A DNA stretch of 9,513 nt from Bacillota bacterium (GCA_023441125.1 JAEZQV010000245.1:1-9513), one strand, 5' to 3'; positions 1 through 7,457 are shown, counted from the first letter of the stretch. Translations and numbers: made by a program. The notes: generated from the letters alone by a model not told the origin.

Positions 1-2741
1 CTTTCTGCGGCCAGTTGCGGGTGAGGCAGGAAAAACGCAAATTGCGTTCCCGCTCCCGGCGCACTGTGCACCTGAACCGAGCCACCCAGTTTGTCCAGTT
101 CGGCCCGGACCGCCGCCAGGCCGACGCCGCGTCCCGCCAATGCATCAACCTGACCGGCCCCGGAAAAATTGTCGGCAAAAATAAACGGAAGCCAGTCTGT
201 TTCTGTTAGAGAATTTGCCTCGGCCAACGTACAAATGCCTTTGCGTACGGCAATATCCCGGATGCGCACCGGGTCTATGCCCCTGCCGTCGTCGGCAATG
301 CGTAAAGTTAAACCGGCCTCTGTTTCGCTGACGGCACATTGAATAGTGCCTGTTTCTTCCTTACCGCTTGCCAGCCGTTCGTCCATCGGTTCCACCCCAT
401 GCACGACGGAATTGCGGAAAACATGCCCCAACGATTGTATGAAATCATAATATTGACAAGGGTCAACCAGAGTATCCCCGCCCTGAATGGCAAAAGGGTG
501 AATGGCTTTTTCATTCCGCTCCGCCAGACTGTACACATAGTCCGGATACGCTTGCAATAATTCTTTGATGGGCCTGTAGCGCAGGCGGCGCAAATCGGCC
601 AGCACCATACCGGCTTCGCCGGGGGATAGCGCGCCTTGCACTTTCTCTTCAATCGCCAGCAGATGGGCATTATCAATCATGACGATGTTTTCCCGCTGGA
701 AAAAGCTTTCCCCCAGTTTCTCCGCTAACACGGCCAAATCCTCATCCAGCCAGGCCAGCATGCTGTCCGGCGAATAGCCATGCATTTTTTCCGCCAGCTG
801 CCGCCGGTCCAGCGCCGCTATTTCATTGGCCCGGAGATTATCCAGCCAGCTTTCCATGTCATGCAGTCTGGCCATGACATGACGCATCCGCAGCTGACCG
901 AAGGAGCCTTTAAAGGTATGGACGATCCGGAAGATTATAGCGACAGTCTCGCCGGCTGCCTTATCCGCCTGCAGCAATTCCGGCAGTCCCTCCCGGCAAA
1001 AACTCCGGTACTGTTTGACGGTTGCAAAGAAATCCTCCGAATGGGTAACCACATGAACGATCATAGCCAGAATATCCTTCTCGTCCCGGACCTGACTCTC
1101 CATTGCTTTCTGGAGCGTCCGGTCGGTAAGGATCAGCATAATCTTTCCCTGGTTCGGCTCAGCCGCATTTTGAATCAGTTTATAGGCCACACCGATATAA
1201 CAGCTGCCCAGAATGATTTCCTCCGGCAGCAGGGTAAGATAAGTTTCCCGCAAAAACGGATTCTGCTCCTGAAAAATTTTCGCAAACACGGCTTCTAGGA
1301 ATACCTGCTGATCGGGTTCGTCAGGATACAAGAGGCCGGCTATCGCTTCCCCGGCGATCTCCCGCTGAAAAATAGCAATGCATTCCGCGCTGTATTCCCG
1401 GCCGACTGCAAGGTCCCGGCCAAAGGAAAGAAAACCCTGTCCGGCATGATCTAAGAGATTGCGCAGCGCGGCTGTCCGCTCCGCTACTTTCTGTTCCAGT
1501 TTCTGGTTCCATTCCGCCAGCCGGGCATGGGACAGCTGCACTTCCTCGTACATTTTTTGCAATGAATCTAAGGTATCATTAATGGCCCGCGTCAAAGACC
1601 CCATCTCGTCCTGGGAATAAATCTCGCCCCGAACGGTAAGATCGCCGCGGCCCGCACACGCCATAACATGATCTAACTGATAAACGCCTTTACGCACCGA
1701 GATGTCAAATCCCAGGAAAAGATAGCAGACTATTAACAGAATGCCGCCGGTAAATACAAGCACGGCATTCCGGTTTTGCAGGTCTTTAGTAATGCGCATC
1801 GCCAGCATCTCGTCAATGACCGTCAATTCCGCCGCCTGCAGCGCAACCGCCTGCTGGAGCGACTGATCGCCGGTAGCTGTCAACAATTGCTGGGGAATAG
1901 GCAGGCCCTGCTGCCCGACCGTTTTTTGTTCAAAATTCCAGGAAAAGATAGGCACGGAATCAGCCAGCGCGCTGCTTAGACCGCCTAATTTGCCTTTGAT
2001 GCCGTCATTATGGCGAAAAACCATCTGGGTATTATGATCAGCCTGTTCCAAAGCCGACTGAACCAGCCCGATAACCTGCAGCAGGTGATTCCGGCTCTCG
2101 GCGGAAAGACTCGTATCATATAAATGAATGGCTAAACCCTGGGCGGTTCCCAAGGTATCCACTAAAGCAGGCATTTTGCGCAATACGGCGTCAACGAGAT
2201 ACGAAATGTCCACATCGGCGTCCATAGCTAAATTAGCGGCATACCCGGCCTGCTGCATTAAATCGGTTACTTCATTCAGCCACCGGCTGTCCAAATCAAA
2301 TACGACCTGCGCCCGGTCGGGTTCAAACTGCAAGGCATCCTGCTTGCGCACCAGCCAGGCTTGCCGCAGCGCCTGCAATTTCCAGTCAAGACCCAATTGG
2401 CCGGCAATATCCTTGTCGATCTGTTCTACGGCCGCGAAAGCCTCCTCCACTTTGGCTTGCTGCGCTTTTACCGCTCCTGCCAGCGACGGGTTGCCATGCA
2501 GATAAGCATAGTGCAGAGTGCGATAGGTCTGTCCCTCGTCAAATAAGTGGAGAACAGCCTGAATAAACGCAACACCAACCCGCTCCTGCATCGCCAGTTC
2601 AATATTTTTATTAATTCCGGAAACCAGCATGCAAATTAAGACAGTGGCCTGCAGGATGATCAGAATGCCGATAACAGCGAATTTGTAAACATACTTTAAT
2701 TGATTCATCAGTTGAACCGCAGGTTCAAACAAAGATTTCAT
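1..2741 (-). CDS. Membrane-bound CheA-like hybrid histidine kinase (HAMP, PAS-like, Hpt, CheA-type ATPase), C-terminus cut by window edge
   Basis: The frame is open for 913 codons from ATG 2741 to the left edge. I checked the phase at the start, HAMP, Hpt and ATPase boxes and found no frameshift. An AGGGG ribosome site (2751-2755) lies 9 nt upstream. Order by residue: membrane span 21-43; a helix-rich extracytoplasmic region 44-320; second span about 322-345; HAMP 345-395 with a DEMG motif; coiled coil 395-427; a PAS-like region starting LLDHAGQGFLSFG (427-545); an Hpt-type helix with HTFKGSF, where His608 is the likely phosphoryl site; and a CheA-like ATPase with N box around Asn777 (HVFRNSVVHG), DDGRG around 818 and GRGVG around 870. 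By family knowledge it should autophosphorylate His608 and pass phosphate to a response regulator. No separate CheA dimerisation (P3) or regulator-binding (P2) domain is evident. Whether a CheW-like or receiver domain follows lies outside the window. The ligand is unknown. It is divergent from the chemoreceptor at 2999. Confidence 0.9.
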   Translation of the reverse strand, partial: MKSLFEPAVQLMNQLKYVYKFAVIGILIILQATVLICMLVSGINKNIELAMQERVGVAFIQAVLHLFDEGQTYRTLHYAYLHGNPSLAGAVKAQQAKVEEAFAAVEQIDKDIAGQLGLDWKLQALRQAWLVRKQDALQFEPDRAQVVFDLDSRWLNEVTDLMQQAGYAANLAMDADVDISYLVDAVLRKMPALVDTLGTAQGLAIHLYDTSLSAESRNHLLQVIGLVQSALEQADHNTQMVFRHNDGIKGKLGGLSSALADSVPIFSWNFEQKTVGQQGLPIPQQLLTATGDQSLQQAVALQAAELTVIDEMLAMRITKDLQNRNAVLVFTGGILLIVCYLFLGFDISVRKGVYQLDHVMACAGRGDLTVRGEIYSQDEMGSLTRAINDTLDSLQKMYEEVQLSHARLAEWNQKLEQKVAERTAALRNLLDHAGQGFLSFGRDLAVGREYSAECIAIFQREIAGEAIAGLLYPDEPDQQVFLEAVFAKIFQEQNPFLRETYLTLLPEEIILGSCYIGVAYKLIQNAAEPNQGKIMLILTDRTLQKAMESQVRDEKDILAMIVHVVTHSEDFFATVKQYRSFCREGLPELLQADKAAGETVAIIFRIVHTFKGSFGQLRMRHVMARLHDMESWLDNLRANEIAALDRRQLAEKMHGYSPDSMLAWLDEDLAVLAEKLGESFFQRENIVMIDNAHLLAIEEKVQGALSPGEAGMVLADLRRLRYRPIKELLQAYPDYVYSLAERNEKAIHPFAIQGGDTLVDPCQYYDFIQSLGHVFRNSVVHGVEPMDERLASGKEETGTIQCAVSETEAGLTLRIADDGRGIDPVRIRDIAVRKGICTLAEANSLTETDWLPFIFADNFSGAGQVDALAGRGVGLAAVRAELDKLGGSVQVHSAPGAGTQFAFFLPHPQLAAE

Positions 2742-2998
2742 GAACAGCAACCCCTATATATTCCCATGTGAGCGCAAAGTACTAAACCTTATTTACTATT
2801 TTAAGAAATTAAACGGGCTCATAGGTGAATTTATCGTTAAGTTATAATTAAATTTTTCCAAAATTACATTTTCCGTTGCTGATGCAGCCGGTACTATTGC
2901 ATTTTACAATAAGTTAACAATATTTAACCTAACTTGAATTGAAGAAGGATTTCCATCTATGCTATGGTAAACAAAAAGAGCAGCCGAGGAGGATCAGC
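2742..2998. promoter_or_regulatory. Divergent intergenic region between CheA-like kinase and chemoreceptor
   Basis: This A/T-rich gap must hold promoters for both flanking genes, since they are transcribed away from each other. I looked for sigma-A and sigma-D (TAAA-N15-GCCGATAA) promoters on both strands and found only weak matches. One is TTGCAT followed 17 nt later by ATATTT toward the chemoreceptor; another is a TATAAT at 2843-2848 with no fitting -35. No hairpin or riboswitch-like structure stands out. Confidence 0.4.
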
Positions 2999-5059
2999 AT
3001 GGGAAAATGGATGCATAGTATCAAAGCAGTATTTCTCATCAGTTTATTAAGTGTAGTAGGTATCGTATTTGCCATCCAGGTTTCTGCTTCCATTGTACAA
3101 TTTCGCTCCACACTCGAAACCAGCGTGAATGACACTATGAATGCCAAAGCGGGGGAATTGGCCAACCAGCTTGCCGGTCAAATCACCCAGGTAGGCAAGT
3201 ACTCCGAATTGCTTGCCTACACTATGGAGTCCATGACCCAACCCAATCCCGATCTGATACTGAACGCAATCGAGCGGTTTATCCCCTCCAACAAACTGAT
3301 TGTCGGCGCCGGCTTCTGGTATGAACCGTATGCGTACCAGCCCGACCAAAAATATTTCGGCCCGTACAAATACACAGACGATAAAGGGAAAATCGTCCTG
3401 ACCTGGGATTACAGCAACGAGCAATATGATTACTTTAAATATGACTGGTATAAAAACGCCCTTACCACCAGCAAGACAGTGGTGTGGAGCGAACCATACC
3501 TGGATGCGGTAACTAACATCCCCATGATAACCACTTCCAGTCCCGCCCGGAAAAACGGTAAAGTATTCGCGGTAACTACCGTTGACGTCGGCATCAATGA
3601 ATTAACAAATTATGTGCGGGATTTAAAAGTAGGTTCGACAGGGTATGCGTTTTTACTAAGCAGTGAAGGCTATTATCTGGGACATAAAGATAAAGAAAAG
3701 GATCTAAAAAATAAAATTACCGAAGAAACGGATTCGTCATTAACTACACTGGGCAAAACGGTACTGGCCGCAAATGAAATCCAAACGTCCAAGGCTACGA
3801 TTGACGGCGTGCCGGCATTCATCGCGTATGGACCGATTGCCGATACCGGCATGAAACTGGTGCTGGTGTACCCGGAACAGGAAGCATACGCCAGCGCCAA
3901 CAAAACCTTGTTCGCCAGCGTAATGATTGGCCTGATCGGGTTTATCACCATTGTCAGCGTGATCCTCCTGCTGTTCTCCCGCCGTATCGCCAAACCAATC
4001 ACTGCTCTGATCGGCAGTGCCGCCAATATCGCCCGGGGTGATTTATCCACCAAAATTGCCATTACATCCCAAGACGAAGTTGGTATGTTAGCCGCGAATC
4101 TGCACACTATGACGCAAAGTTTGGGCGCCCTGGTGCAAAAAACGGCCCGCTCCGCCGAAACGGTTGCCTCCTCGGCGGAAGAACTCACCGCCCACGCCGA
4201 TGAATCCGCCAAAGCAGCTGCTGAAGTCGCCGCGGCCATGGTCAGAGTTTCCCAGGGGTCTTCCCGGCAAACAGCGGTTGTGGATGAAAGTGTGCAGGCG
4301 GCCATGAATATGGCCGGTAATGTCCAAAATACTATCTCCCTGAGTGCGGCGGCTTCTGAAAAGGCCCAATTCGCAACCCAGTCGGCGATTAACGGTTCCC
4401 AAACCGTGGATCAGGCAGTAGCACAAATGCAGGTCATCGAACAGGCGGTAACAAAATCCTCCGAAATCATTGTCCGTTTGGGTTCCCGCTCGGAAGAAAT
4501 CAAGCGGATTGTCGATACGATTTCCGGGATCTCGTCGCAAACCAGTCTGCTGGCCCTGAATGCGGCCATTGAAGCGGCCAGAGCCGGCGAACAGGGACGT
4601 GGTTTCGCGGTGGTCGCGGATGAAGTAAGAAAGCTGGCCGACCAGTCCCAGACAGCGGCGAAAACCATTGAACAATTATTAAACGAAGTGGTCATCGAAA
4701 CAGAAACCGCTGTCAGTACCATGCACGCCGGCGCGGAGCAGGTGCAGCAGGGCGGCCAGTCGGTGCGCAGCGTGGGGGAAGCCTTTGAATTTATCTCGAC
4801 AACGGTCGCCGAGGTTGCCGGGCAAATCCAGGCGGTATCGGCCGCCGTCAACAGTATGGGTACTGCTACCAGCAGCATCATTGACTTTATGAAAAACATC
4901 GACGCCGAAAGCGACCGTTTATCAGCGGAAGCCGCCGGAGTCTCCGCCGCCGCCGAAGAGCAGGCCGCCTCCATGGATGAAGTAAAAAGCGCCTGCCTGG
5001 CATTGGCGCAAATGGCCGATGAACTCGACGATAATATCCGCCAGTTCCGGCTTAAATAA
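2999..5059 (+). CDS. Methyl-accepting chemotaxis protein with dCache sensor
   Basis: A 686-residue chemoreceptor. ATG 2999 is chosen because AGGAGG (2987-2992) sits 6 nt before it; an in-frame TTG at 2939 would add 20 non-hydrophobic residues with no ribosome site. Order: membrane span 10-30; dCache_1-type extracytoplasmic domain about 40-280, with the DWY (149-151), WSEPY (163-167) and TVDVG (Asp196) motifs typical of Cache sensors; second span 303-326; HAMP 327-380 with DEVG; then the signalling hairpin with the invariant tip [20 protein letters not shown] near 525. About 150 residues lie on each side of the tip, consistent with the 44-heptad class. Likely methylation segments include [10 protein letters not shown] and AAAEEQAAS. 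The protein ends in RQFRLK with no CheR-tethering pentapeptide. It should signal to CheA/CheW by ligand-dependent conformational change. The canonical amino-acid-binding arginine of the dCache pocket appears replaced by Tyr148, so the ligand is unclear. Confidence 0.97.
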   Translation: MGKWMHSIKAVFLISLLSVVGIVFAIQVSASIVQFRSTLETSVNDTMNAKAGELANQLAGQITQVGKYSELLAYTMESMTQPNPDLILNAIERFIPSNKLIVGAGFWYEPYAYQPDQKYFGPYKYTDDKGKIVLTWDYSNEQYDYFKYDWYKNALTTSKTVVWSEPYLDAVTNIPMITTSSPARKNGKVFAVTTVDVGINELTNYVRDLKVGSTGYAFLLSSEGYYLGHKDKEKDLKNKITEETDSSLTTLGKTVLAANEIQTSKATIDGVPAFIAYGPIADTGMKLVLVYPEQEAYASANKTLFASVMIGLIGFITIVSVILLLFSRRIAKPITALIGSAANIARGDLSTKIAITSQDEVGMLAANLHTMTQSLGALVQKTARSAETVASSAEELTAHADESAKAAAEVAAAMVRVSQGSSRQTAVVDESVQAAMNMAGNVQNTISLSAAASEKAQFATQSAINGSQTVDQAVAQMQVIEQAVTKSSEIIVRLGSRSEEIKRIVDTISGISSQTSLLALNAAIEAARAGEQGRGFAVVADEVRKLADQSQTAAKTIEQLLNEVVIETETAVSTMHAGAEQVQQGGQSVRSVGEAFEFISTTVAEVAGQIQAVSAAVNSMGTATSSIIDFMKNIDAESDRLSAEAAGVSAAAEEQAASMDEVKSACLALAQMADELDDNIRQFRLK

Positions 5060-5090
5060 CCAAGTTTACTACGGAAAATATGCACCAGTA

Positions 5091-5133
5091 ACAGAAAAGC
5101 TGTTGACTTAAGTTGTGTCAACAGCTTTTCTGT
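5091..5133. terminator. Bidirectional intrinsic terminator between chemoreceptor and Spo0E-like gene
   Basis: A perfect 17-bp inverted repeat (5091-5107 and 5117-5133) with a 9-nt loop. Its outer arms carry AAAA on the left and TTTT on the right, so each strand reads a GC-containing stem followed by a T-run. It lies 31 nt after the chemoreceptor stop and 15 nt beyond the stop of the convergent Spo0E-like gene, so it can serve both. Confidence 0.88.
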
Positions 5134-5148
5134 GCTACTTTCTATCCG

Positions 5149-5322
5149 TTAAATAGCTTTGAGTAATTCTAAGTCAGTATAATATTCATTTAATACACCA
5201 TCTAACTGCTGACTGACAGTCAACAGTTGCGGACTATCCATTCCATAAGCTGACATTACGGCATACATTTGTTGCCGCAAAGCTTCCATACGTGTTACTA
5301 TTTCGTTCCGACGCAAAGTCAT
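5149..5322 (-). CDS. Spo0E-like aspartyl-phosphate phosphatase, 57 aa
   Basis: A 57-residue protein starting MTLRRNEIVTRMEAL, with AAGGGGG (5331-5337) 8 nt before ATG 5322. It has the two-helix hairpin layout of the Spo0E family: helix 1 (about 4-25) with the LR(x)QM pattern, a glycine turn (AYGMDSPQ), then helix 2 carrying the signature SQQLD at 37-41. Asp41 matches the essential aspartate of the family's SQELD motif. Family members dephosphorylate Spo0A-P and so hold back sporulation; some homologues act on other response regulators. Length fits the short Spo0E-like paralogues (50-60 aa) rather than the 85-aa Spo0E itself. It lies downstream of, and on the same strand as, a 41-aa peptide gene, from which it is separated by a hairpin. 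It is convergent with the chemoreceptor. The specific target cannot be read from sequence. Confidence 0.85.
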   Translation of the reverse strand: MTLRRNEIVTRMEALRQQMYAVMSAYGMDSPQLLTVSQQLDGVLNEYYTDLELLKAI

Positions 5323-5372
5323 TTTTTAAACCCCCTTCGCAATGATATACAGGGACTCTCTTTAAAAAAGCT

Positions 5373-5400
5373 AAAAAAAATACCCTGGCAAATTGCCAAG
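5373..5400 (-). terminator. Hairpin plus T8 tract after the 41-aa ORF
   Basis: On the minus strand CTTGGC pairs with GCCAGG (one G-T pair) across an AATTT loop, followed after a short GTA by eight T (5380-5373). It begins 4 nt past the stop of the small ORF at 5404. The stem is short, so termination may be partial, which would let transcription reach the Spo0E-like gene. Confidence 0.5.
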
Positions 5401-5403
5401 AGG

Positions 5404-5529
5404 TTACCACAGAATTTGACAAACAACATAAATCATAATAGCGAAAACAAGTGTGGTACTCCGTACCGGCCAACGATGAATGCTCCGCCTGTTAACCTGC
5501 CTTTTAGCTAATTCCCTAACAAAGAACAC
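5404..5529 (-). CDS. Putative 41-aa basic single-span membrane peptide
   Basis: The frame starts at GTG 5529 and ends in TAA at 5404. A strong GAGGGGGG ribosome site (5538-5545) sits 8 nt upstream. The product begins MFFVRELAKRQVNRRSIHRW, giving a basic N-terminal half (seven Arg/Lys plus His). A hydrophobic stretch TTLVFAIMIYVVCQILW (about 25-41) follows and runs to the C-terminus, suggesting a tail-anchored or single-span topology with the basic part in the cytoplasm. A terminator-like hairpin follows 4 nt after the stop, and a candidate promoter lies just upstream, so the order is promoter, ribosome site, ORF, terminator. I recognise no family. The basic-plus-hydrophobic build could fit a small regulatory membrane peptide or a type I toxin-like peptide, but the order is the reverse of most such toxins and no antisense RNA is evident. 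It could be a chance ORF. Confidence 0.5.
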   Translation of the reverse strand: MFFVRELAKRQVNRRSIHRWPVRSTTLVFAIMIYVVCQILW

Positions 5530-5552
5530 GGTAACATCCCCCCTCAAGGTAA

Positions 5553-5581
5553 TTTATAGTGTGCCAATGTCCGCTTCTTAA
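5553..5581 (-). promoter_or_regulatory. Candidate sigma-A promoter for the 41-aa ORF
   Basis: On the minus strand TTAAGA (5581-5576) is followed by a 17-nt spacer and TATAAA (5558-5553). Matches to consensus are 4/6 and 5/6. Transcription would start near 5546, immediately before the ribosome site, giving a very short leader; that tight fit is the main doubt. Confidence 0.35.
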
Positions 5582-5621
5582 GACTCTCAGGGCTGATACT
5601 TGCTAACAATTTTCTGCTTGA

Positions 5622-5646
5622 AAAAAAGGTCCCTGTTTCCAGGGAC
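5622..5646 (-). terminator. Intrinsic terminator, minus strand
   Basis: Minus strand: GTCCCTG, loop GAAA, CAGGGAC, then C and seven T. The 7-bp perfect stem with a stable tetraloop and T7 tract is a strong terminator form. It is the second terminator after the coiled-coil gene, about 100 nt beyond the first, so it is either a backup or the end of a separate short transcript. Confidence 0.8.
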
Positions 5647-5743
5647 AATTAAAAAGGAAGAGATCCTAGTTGCTAAGGTAATTTCATTATAGAACAAAAA
5701 TTGCTTGCATATGTTGCGGTCATGTAAAATCCTTATTAACACT

Positions 5744-5777
5744 AAAAAGCCTATCTCCCCCTTAGGAAGAGATAGGC
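5744..5777 (-). terminator. Intrinsic terminator after the coiled-coil gene
   Basis: Minus strand: GCCTATCTC pairs perfectly with GAGATAGGC across an 11-nt loop and is followed directly by TTTTT. It lies 65 nt past the stop at 5842 and is oriented to end the two-gene unit starting at 6503. Confidence 0.85.
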
Positions 5778-5841
5778 CAATCGAGCATTTTTCAATCAAT
5801 TCAACAGTACTGGTGCAAAATACAATCCATCCATATTCAAC

Positions 5842-6231
5842 TTATTTTTTATCTGCCGAATATATATTCTTTTTCAACTTTAACAGGGTCATTTTACTAG
5901 TGTTGAATTCTTGCTGAAGCTGGGACAAAACCTTTTCCATTTCTTCTCTGCGCTGCACTTGCAGCCGCCGCTCATATTCCCTAAGTTTGATTATTTTTTC
6001 CGAATCTGCTGCTTCCCCTTGGCGGGAAGCGGCAGCCCGTTTTAGTTCTTTTTGTGTTTTTTCTATTTGCTTCTCAACCTTAATGATTTCCTTCTCGGCT
6101 CCGTCTGCTCCTTTTTTTATTTTCTTAGCTAGCATTCTTACATCTTGGAGTAATTGCAATACTATGCCTACTGGCTGTAACCGCGCTTTGAGCTCATTTT
6201 CCGCATTTTTAGCTGTTGCCTTAGTACTCAT
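5842..6231 (-). CDS. Small basic coiled-coil protein, 129 aa, function unknown
   Basis: ATG 6231 follows GGGAGG (6241-6246) with a 7-nt spacer. The product is almost wholly charged and helical: a short helix around 15-40 (LQPVGIVLQLLQDVRMLAKKIKK), a GADG hinge at 41-44, then long Lys/Glu/Arg-rich heptads from about 45 to 120 (EKEIIKVEKQIEKTQKELK, then REYERRLQVQRREEMEKVL). There is no signal peptide, membrane span, cysteine or catalytic motif. I recognise no family; the composition predicts an elongated cytosolic coiled coil that could oligomerise or act as a scaffold. It lies 71 nt downstream of the 66-aa gene with no terminator between, so the two are probably co-transcribed and end at the hairpin at 5744-5777. 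The complete start, ribosome site and terminator make it a confident gene although its role is unknown. Confidence 0.8.
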   Translation of the reverse strand: MSTKATAKNAENELKARLQPVGIVLQLLQDVRMLAKKIKKGADGAEKEIIKVEKQIEKTQKELKRAAASRQGEAADSEKIIKLREYERRLQVQRREEMEKVLSQLQQEFNTSKMTLLKLKKNIYSADKK

Positions 6232-6302
6232 AGCATAACCTCCCTTTGGGGTTCATATTAGCCTTTTTCCGGTAATACCCACAGCCGTATTCTCCCAATT
6301 TA

Positions 6303-6503
6303 CTAAGCAGCGAGTTTCTTTTCTCTTAGATACGCCATGAACTCCTCAACAGACCACGAACTATACAATACGTTAGAAATGATTTCGGTAATGGTGTCCC
6401 GGTCTGCCGTTATATCAATAAGCTGAGAACCCATGTGTTTAAGTATTACTCTATGCTGATCCTCCACTGCCCAATCTCCTAGCAGTTGCCACTGCCGGCA
6501 CAT
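6303..6503 (-). CDS. Conserved-looking small protein of unknown function, 66 aa
   Basis: Two in-frame ATGs lie at 6512 and 6503. The ribosome site AGGGAGG abuts the first with no spacer and is 9 nt from the second, so 6503 is the better start, giving a protein beginning MCRQWQLLGDWAVEDQHRVI. It is acidic to neutral, with an early Cys-Arg-Gln-Trp, a middle ITADRDTITEIISNVL helix and a C-terminal SVEEFMAYLREKK helix. There is no signal peptide or membrane span. I recognise no family. It is the first gene of a probable two-gene unit with the coiled-coil protein. A clear terminator of the phoU unit lies about 190 nt upstream on the same strand, so it should have its own promoter in 6504-6694, where I found no convincing match. 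Confidence 0.65.
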   Translation of the reverse strand: MCRQWQLLGDWAVEDQHRVILKHMGSQLIDITADRDTITEIISNVLYSSWSVEEFMAYLREKKLAA

Positions 6504-6694
6504 ATCAATCATCCTCCCTAATTTATTAAGTCATCCTTAACTTAAAGCTGGATAATATGAATACATTTTGTAACACGTAAGGATACTTTAGCTAGTAGGG
6601 CTGCATTATTTATTTCTTTTCCGTCCCATTTCAACAAGAATATGGAAATTCCTTCACAAATACTTAAAAATTAATATACGTAAACGAAATTTTA

Positions 6695-6729
6695 AAAACC
6701 CAAGTGGCAACAGACGCCACTTGGGTTTT
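6695..6729. terminator. Strong terminator of the phoU unit
   Basis: A perfect 14-bp inverted repeat (6695-6708 and 6716-6729) with a 7-nt loop, of the form AAAACCCAAGTGGC / GCCACTTGGGTTTT. On the minus strand the GC-rich stem is followed by TTTTT, 20 nt past the phoU stop. The A/T arms make it able to act on both strands. Confidence 0.9.
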
Positions 6730-6748
6730 GTATAGAGACAGAATTCAA

Positions 6749-7414
6749 TTAACCATACCGGAAACCGGTTTTCATATAAAATACCCATTCAGCAATATTT
6801 ACCGTCCGGTCTGCCAACCGTTCAAGATAACGAATGGCTGTATGTAGTTCCAGCAGGGCTTGCGCTATGGTTCCGTTTCTCTCACCTGTGTCAATCATTA
6901 GCTTAAGCAATTTCGCATTAGCTTCGTTTACTGCTTTGTCCCGCTCCTTAGCAATAGCGACAAACTCGTGTTTTGTGCTTTCATAGGAGTTTAATGTATC
7001 TGCTAACATATTGATTGCCAGGCTTCCCATCTCGTCGATAACACTGCTCAAATGAGAAACCGGTGTCAAGTCCAGCCCCGGCAACTTTTTATGGATTATT
7101 TTGGTGATATTGTTTGCATAATCGGCAATTCTCTCGATTTCTGCGGAAATCTTGATACTCGCGATCAGGAATCGCAAATCGCTGGCCACGGGTTGCTGCG
7201 TGGCAATAACAGCAATGCATTTTTCCTCAATTTCCCGATGCAATGCATCAATTTTACGTTCATAATGACGAACGCTTTCTGCTCTGCCGCTATCAAAAAC
7301 AACCAGCGCTTTAACGGCCTCAGTTACGAATAATTTAGTCTGGGTTCCCATTTGACTAATCAGCGCTCTAATCGCCTGGAGTTCATCCAGGTAGCATTTT
7401 CTTACGTTTTTCAC
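6749..7414 (-). CDS. phoU: PhoU family phosphate-signalling protein
   Basis: A 221-residue protein of usual PhoU length, made of two three-helix repeats. The start is GTG 7414, with GGAGGG (7422-7427) 7 nt upstream. Repeat 1 contains QQPVASDLR (73-81) and the metal-binding-type motif EIERIADYANNI (93-103; Glu94, Arg95, Asp98). Repeat 2 contains YLERLADRTVNIAEW (196-210; Glu198, Arg199, Asp202). PhoU proteins are cytoplasmic; they restrain the Pst phosphate transporter and the PhoR/PhoB(P) two-component system, and some partner Pit-type carriers instead. Here no pst, pit or phoR gene is adjacent in the window. The gene instead follows a small DNA-binding candidate by 43 nt and is closed by a strong hairpin, so the pair is a self-contained unit. 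Family assignment is firm; which transporter or kinase it serves cannot be told. Confidence 0.95.
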   Translation of the reverse strand: MKNVRKCYLDELQAIRALISQMGTQTKLFVTEAVKALVVFDSGRAESVRHYERKIDALHREIEEKCIAVIATQQPVASDLRFLIASIKISAEIERIADYANNITKIIHKKLPGLDLTPVSHLSSVIDEMGSLAINMLADTLNSYESTKHEFVAIAKERDKAVNEANAKLLKLMIDTGERNGTIAQALLELHTAIRYLERLADRTVNIAEWVFYMKTGFRYG

Positions 7415-7457
7415 GAATTATCCCTCCAATCTCATACCCGGATGAAAGAGTATTATG

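Larger units (their letters stand above)
5530..5841. other. Gene-poor stretch with two minus-strand terminators
   Basis: About 310 nt without a confident gene. It holds the ribosome site and candidate promoter of the 41-aa ORF at its left end and two separate minus-strand hairpin terminators (5622-5646 and 5744-5777). Between the terminators lies a 17-codon reading frame with an AAGGA ribosome-site-like element (5673-5723). Longer frames on either strand here cross the terminators and lack ribosome sites. Confidence 0.6.

Noticed and set aside
2939..2998. TTG start extending the chemoreceptor by 20 residues
   Set aside because: There is no ribosome site before TTG 2939, while AGGAGG sits 6 nt before ATG 2999 and lies inside the extension.
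3673..5121. Long minus-strand frames opposite the chemoreceptor (up to 236 codons)
   Set aside because: These are shadow frames of a strongly conserved plus-strand gene, with no ribosome sites and low-complexity Ala/Ser-rich products.
5415..5423. TTTGTCAAA on the minus strand resembling a Spo0A box upstream of the Spo0E-like gene
   Set aside because: It is a single 9-bp A/T-rich match inside the 41-aa frame and about 90 nt from the phosphatase start; too weak to call.
5587..5799. 70-codon minus-strand frame and the overlapping plus-strand frame 5705-5917
   Set aside because: Each crosses a hairpin terminator, and neither has a ribosome site; the plus-strand one also overlaps the end of the coiled-coil gene.
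6524..6545. Inverted repeat TTAAGT / ACTTAA with 8-bp spacing upstream of the 66-aa gene
   Set aside because: The arms are only 6 bp of A/T-rich sequence, and no promoter fits around it.
6542..6637. 31-codon minus-strand frame upstream of the 66-aa gene
   Set aside because: It needs a TTG start 12 nt from a weak AAGGA, and an open stretch of this length is expected by chance.
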